From assembly GCA_943359345.1 (NCBI GenBank), contig CALRHE010000008.1, positions 1 through 34,300 on the forward strand: a stretch of DNA of 34,300 nt, written 5' to 3'. The translations under genes were made by a program, and so were the position numbers. The notes below the pieces were generated by a model. That model searched no databases and was not told the origin of the DNA. It saw only the letters and a program-made list of their open reading frames with translations. This DNA comes from Candidatus Uhrbacteria bacterium (GTDB taxonomy: Bacteria; Patescibacteriota; Patescibacteriia; UBA9934). Shown piece by piece: positions 30,641 to 34,300 of the stretch (position 1 is its first letter; each line of letters begins with the position of its first letter).

Positions 30641-32005
30641 ATGACGATTCCTCGCCACATTTTTAGAACTTACGATATCCGCGGATTGGTGGATACAGAG
30701 ATTACACCGGAATTTGCTTACCACCTTGGTCGGGCCTTTGCGACCTTTATTCGTCGTGAGCTCGGTGGCAAGGCCCCTACGATTGCGGTCGGTTACGACA
30801 TGCGACCAAGCTCGATTCCTTATGAAGCGGAGGTCGTGAAGGGCCTTGTGGCTCAAGGAGCTCGTGTTATTCGCATGGGCCTATTGTCGACGCCTGGGTT
30901 CTATTTCGGCGTTAGTCACGTTGATGCTGATGGCGGTATTCAAATTTCGGCCTCGCATAATCCAGCGGCTTATAACGGTTTTAAAGTTGTTCGTGCCCGC
31001 TCGGTGGCGATTAGCGGTGAGACGGGTATTCAAACGATCGCCGACATTATGGAGAAGGAGGATTTCGAAGGGGAGGGGGTTAATGGGGTTGAGGTTGTTG
31101 AGGGGATTGCTGATAAGCAAGTTGCAGCTGAGATTGAGTTTTCACAAGTAAAAGATTTGCCTAAGTTTAAGCTAGTAGCCGACTCAGCTAACGCCATGGG
31201 AGCTCAGTATCTGGATGTGCTGTTTAAGCATTATGCTTTTGAGGTCACCCGTCTGTACTGGGATTTTGACGGCACTTTTCCGAATCATGAGGCCGATCCG
31301 CATAAGCCTGAAAATAATCAAGCTATTAGTAAAGCAGTCCTTGAACTTGGTGCTGACGTTGGTATTGCGACTGACGGCGATGGTGATCGGATATTTTTCA
31401 TTGACGACACCGGACGGGTGGTCGAACCAGCGATTATTAGCGGGCTTGTAGCCCGAGCCATGTTACGACGTTTCCCAGGGGCCACTATTGGTTATGATAT
31501 TCGTCCAGGCAAAATCACTGAAGATATGATCCGTGAGGGCGGGGGTGTACCGATGGTGACTAGGGTAGGTCACGCCTTGATTAAAGAGGCCATGATCAAA
31601 GCTGGGGCCGTGTTTTCGGGAGAATTGACCGGGCACTTTTATATGAGTATGCCTAGTGGTGTTTACGAAGCGCCGGTAGCCACTATGTTGTTAATTCTTG
31701 CTGAGGTTGCCCGCTCTGGTAAAAAACTGTCTGAGATCGCCGCTGGCCTACGCAAGTATTCATATTCAGGTGAGATGAATTTCAAGCTTGAAGATAAATC
31801 CGGAGCGTTAAGTCGACTCAAGCAACACTTTGCTGACGGTCAGCACTCTGAACTTGATGGTTTATCCATAACTTATCCAGACTTCTGGTTTAACGTGCGG
31901 TGTTCGAACACCGAGCCTTTGCTACGCTTAAACCTAGAGGCAATTGATGACGAGACTATGCAGGCCAGGCTATCAGAGGCAGCTAAGATTATAAATATCG
32001 AGTAG
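30641..32005 (+). CDS. phosphomannomutase/phosphoglucomutase
   Basis: The product is 454 aa: an alpha-D-phosphohexomutase that interconverts hexose 1- and 6-phosphates for sugar nucleotide synthesis. All four functional loops are present: phosphoserine loop ISASHNP (S105), metal loop ATDGDGDRI, sugar loop GELTGHFYMS (usually GEMSGH) and phosphate-binding loop RCSNTEPLLRLN. Start HIFRTYDIRG is typical. Whether mannose or glucose is preferred cannot be read from sequence. Confidence 0.93.
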   Translation: MTIPRHIFRTYDIRGLVDTEITPEFAYHLGRAFATFIRRELGGKAPTIAVGYDMRPSSIPYEAEVVKGLVAQGARVIRMGLLSTPGFYFGVSHVDADGGIQISASHNPAAYNGFKVVRARSVAISGETGIQTIADIMEKEDFEGEGVNGVEVVEGIADKQVAAEIEFSQVKDLPKFKLVADSANAMGAQYLDVLFKHYAFEVTRLYWDFDGTFPNHEADPHKPENNQAISKAVLELGADVGIATDGDGDRIFFIDDTGRVVEPAIISGLVARAMLRRFPGATIGYDIRPGKITEDMIREGGGVPMVTRVGHALIKEAMIKAGAVFSGELTGHFYMSMPSGVYEAPVATMLLILAEVARSGKKLSEIAAGLRKYSYSGEMNFKLEDKSGALSRLKQHFADGQHSELDGLSITYPDFWFNVRCSNTEPLLRLNLEAIDDETMQARLSEAAKIINIE

Positions 32006-32012
32006 GGATGAC

Positions 32013-32049
32013 TTACATTTAGTATAGAGATGGTCTACAATGTCTCGGT
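32013..32049 (+). promoter_or_regulatory. promoter of rseP-pheS
   Basis: TTACAT (32013-32018), 17 bases, TACAAT (32036-32041), then 8 bases to ATG 32050: another likely leaderless start. Confidence 0.55.
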
Positions 32050-33135
32050 ATGATTGGTACCATTCTGCTTTTTCTAGCGCTTTTGTCAATTTTGGTTCTG
32101 GCTCATGAGTGGGGACACTTCGCGGCTGCTCGTAAGGCCGGCATGATTGTGGAGGAGTTTGGTATCGGTTTTCCGCCACGTTTGTTTTCTTGGACCAGCC
32201 GTAAAGGCACTCTTTGGTCGATCAACCTGATTCCGATTGGAGGTTTTGTACGTATTCAAGGTGAAAACGGCGACAACCGTTTAGCTGCCGGCAGCTTTGC
32301 GACTAAAAGTTTTTTGGCCCGTTTTGTGGTTCTGTTTGGCGGCGTGTTCATGAACCTAGTTGTTGCAGCTGTACTCTTCTCAATTGGTTTTGGGTTTGGA
32401 TTACCCGCGATCGTGGAGGGTGGTATCGATGCCCGCGCGATCGTTACTAATGAGGCCATTCATGTGGTGCAAGTCTTACCGGGCTCGCCAGCTGAACAGG
32501 CGGGGGTACTGAACGGTGATCAGGTGCTTTCAATCGACGGTGAAAACTTTGCTGACGGCGAAGTAGCTCGCGAGGCTCTGAAACCCAACGTTGACGGATC
32601 ACCGATCGAAATTAAAATTGAACGTGGTGGGGAAGAGCAAACGCTGAAGTTGGCCCCAACTTTTATTGAGGACATTGGTCGTGAAGGCGTGGGCTTGGCC
32701 TTGGTCGAAACTGGCAAAGTTCGTTATCCGTGGTATTTCGCGCCAGTGAAGGGCGTTACCACTACCACTGGTATGACGATCCAAATTGTTGAGGCCTTCG
32801 GTAAACTCATCGCCGGAGTCTTTACTAAGGACTCTGATGTCGCTGCTCAACTGTCTGGTCCTGTGGGTATCGCGGTGCTCACCGGACAGGTAGCCGACCT
32901 AGGTTTGAGTCATTTAGTCCAATTCGCTGCTATGCTGTCAGTAAACCTAGCCGTTTTGAACGCCTTACCATTCCCGGCTCTAGATGGTGGTCGGATTTTG
33001 TTCTTAGCTATAGAGGCCGTACGCCGCAAGCCCGTGAGTCAAGGCTTCGAACAAGCTGTCCATGCCTCCGGTTTCGCGCTTTTGATTTTGCTGGTGGTGT
33101 TTGTGACTTATCGGGACATCGTGAATTTGTTCTAG
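32050..33135 (+). CDS. rseP: site-2 protease RseP/RasP
   Basis: The product is 361 aa. The first membrane segment carries AHEWGHF (H19, E20, H23). A membrane hairpin and a single PDZ domain follow (VVQVLPGSPAEQAGVLNGDQVLSIDG cut to its core: PGSPAEQAGV, GDQVLSIDG). The last segments hold NALPFPALDGGRI, whose Asp completes the zinc site. It cleaves membrane-bound anti-sigma factors or signal peptide remnants within the membrane. One PDZ domain resembles Gram-positive RasP more than the two-PDZ E. coli protein. Confidence 0.95.
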   Translation: MIGTILLFLALLSILVLAHEWGHFAAARKAGMIVEEFGIGFPPRLFSWTSRKGTLWSINLIPIGGFVRIQGENGDNRLAAGSFATKSFLARFVVLFGGVFMNLVVAAVLFSIGFGFGLPAIVEGGIDARAIVTNEAIHVVQVLPGSPAEQAGVLNGDQVLSIDGENFADGEVAREALKPNVDGSPIEIKIERGGEEQTLKLAPTFIEDIGREGVGLALVETGKVRYPWYFAPVKGVTTTTGMTIQIVEAFGKLIAGVFTKDSDVAAQLSGPVGIAVLTGQVADLGLSHLVQFAAMLSVNLAVLNALPFPALDGGRILFLAIEAVRRKPVSQGFEQAVHASGFALLILLVVFVTYRDIVNLF

Positions 33136-33137
33136 CT

Positions 33138-34211
33138 ATGCTCGACCAATTGAAACAATTGCAAGCCGAAGCGCTCAGCGCCTTCACTGCTGCAAAAGAC
33201 ACGAACGACCTTGAGGCAGCACGCGTGGCCTATCTTGGACGCAAGGGTCGTTTGTCCGAGATTATGCCGCAGCTGGCTAGTCTTTCGAATGACGAGAAGC
33301 GTTTGGCTGGTCAAACTGCGAATGAAGTTAAGGCCGCTATCGAGGGTGCATTTATCGCCGCTCAAGCTCGCATCGAGTCGACCGTGGCCGGCGCCAATGC
33401 CGAACGAGCTTGGATCGACATGACCTTGCCCGGCAACCGTCCGAGCGTCGGACACACGCATCTCACAACTCAAGCTATTGCCGACCTCACCGAAATTTTT
33501 GCTAAGCTTGGTTTTAATCGTCAACGCCATCCAGAGGTTGACTGGGATTACTATGCTTTCGAGGCGCTGAATATGCCCAAGGAGCATCCAGCGCGCGATG
33601 ACTGGGAAACTTTCTTCGTTGCCGATCCGGATGGAAAAGATGTACAAACCGGCGAGCTTGGCAAAGTTGTTTTGACTCCACATACAAGTAACGCCCAGGT
33701 CCGAGAAATGAAGAAAGGCGCGTTGCCGATCAGAATGATTAACATCAGTAAATGTTATCGTCGTCAAATTTCCGCTCGACACTTGCCGGTATTCCACCAG
33801 ATCGAAGGCTTGATGATTGATGGAAACGTCACGATCACTGATCTAAAAGGCGTCATCGATCACTTCGTGAAGAACTTCTTTGGTCCCAATACTAAAACTC
33901 GATTGCGCCCCTATCATTTTAGATTTACTGAGCCAAGTTTTGAGCTGGATATTTCTTGCACCGTCTGTAACGGCGAGGGTTCTGTTCAGGGCACTAAATG
34001 CAAATTGTGTAAGGCTGGATGGCTTGAGCTCGGTGGTGCCGGCATGGTCCATACTAATGTCTTAAAGGCCGGCGGTTTGGATCCCAAAAAGTACACCGGC
34101 TTTGCCTTCGGTTGGGGAGTCGAGCGTACGGCCATGATGCGCGGTGGTTTGAAGTTGGACGATATTCGTATGATGTATAAGAACGATCTGAGATTCCTGA
34201 AACAGTTTTAG
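33138..34211 (+). CDS. pheS: phenylalanyl-tRNA synthetase alpha subunit
   Basis: The product is 357 aa, complete. An N-terminal coiled coil (1-90, with YLGRKGRLSEIM) precedes the class II core: PVFHQIEGLMID (motif 2 region), a Cys cluster CTVCNGEGSVQGTKCKLC leading to GWLELGGAGMVHTNVL, and FAFGWGVERTAMM (motif 3). It charges tRNA-Phe together with PheT, whose gene is not in the window. It starts 2 bases after rseP. Confidence 0.96.
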   Translation: MLDQLKQLQAEALSAFTAAKDTNDLEAARVAYLGRKGRLSEIMPQLASLSNDEKRLAGQTANEVKAAIEGAFIAAQARIESTVAGANAERAWIDMTLPGNRPSVGHTHLTTQAIADLTEIFAKLGFNRQRHPEVDWDYYAFEALNMPKEHPARDDWETFFVADPDGKDVQTGELGKVVLTPHTSNAQVREMKKGALPIRMINISKCYRRQISARHLPVFHQIEGLMIDGNVTITDLKGVIDHFVKNFFGPNTKTRLRPYHFRFTEPSFELDISCTVCNGEGSVQGTKCKLCKAGWLELGGAGMVHTNVLKAGGLDPKKYTGFAFGWGVERTAMMRGGLKLDDIRMMYKNDLRFLKQF

Positions 34212-34223
34212 TGGCTAGACCCC

Positions 34224-34298
34224 GACGGTAGGAGGGGCCTATCAGACGATTCGTCGATAGCTCACCATAACATCATTTACTAGACCCTTCCTAACGTC
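34224..34298. repeat. nested inverted repeat after pheS, cut by window end
   Basis: Outer arms 34224-34241 and 34281-34298 pair at 16 of 18 positions as RNA (GACGGTAGGAGGGGCCTA with TAGACCCTTCCTAACGTC). Inside is a second hairpin, CTATC(A)GACGA-T-TCGTCGATAG, at 34239-34260. Only the left boundary is visible with certainty. It may be a structured RNA, a regulator of the next gene or a palindromic repeat. Confidence 0.5.
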
Positions 34299-34300
34299 AG

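Overview
The window looks like chromosomal DNA from a small-genome bacterium, most likely a Patescibacteria (CPR) member. Grounds: a split type IV secretion-like gene set of the CPR type (VirB6-like membrane protein, PrgI, TraC-like protein, VirB4), a four-helix-bundle (23S IVS/S23-type) gene, very tight operons, and many starts with no Shine-Dalgarno (SD) sequence but an extended -10 box a few bases upstream. TGA is used as a stop. The lineage is inferred from gene content, not from a phylogenetic marker.

Layout. 1-1245 is gene-poor: two leftward terminators, one small SD-led membrane protein and several hairpins. 1246-1715 is a compact element with 31-bp perfect inverted arms around a four-helix-bundle gene; a 119-bp gene-less relative lies at 21080-21198 between recG and radA. 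1824-3533 encodes a GC-rich, SD-led M23 peptidase-like surface protein. 3597-12218 is a rightward secretion/conjugation-like cluster (VirB6-like, unknown 545-aa protein, PrgI, TraC-like, VirB4, a possible VirB8-like protein), ending with ComF. 12231-16349 is a zinc-uptake operon: two identical 19-bp palindromes, a Fur-family regulator, znuA, znuC, a YibE/F protein, znuB. 16409-17074 is an unrecognised GC-rich SD-led gene.

17159-18400 holds two leftward tRNA-Ser genes, a membrane protein, a roughly 125-nt hairpin and tRNA-Arg. A NUDIX protein and RecG follow. From 26561 leftward runs a second envelope operon: a membrane-anchored protein, a TolB-like propeller, a DsbA-like protein, a pilin-M15 peptidase fusion and RadA. 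lemA-htpX-clpC (leftward) is an envelope/proteostasis group. Rightward from 30641 are a phosphohexomutase, the site-2 protease RseP and PheS, followed by a cut-off structured repeat.

How it fits together: the 3.6-11.6 kb cluster supplies the energy and channel parts of a secretion or DNA-transfer machine. The 22.5-26.6 kb operon may supply its pilin, wall hydrolase and disulfide/propeller accessories. The zinc operon appears self-regulated. The most unusual item is the paired inverted-repeat elements, one carrying the four-helix-bundle gene and one empty with its interior reversed.
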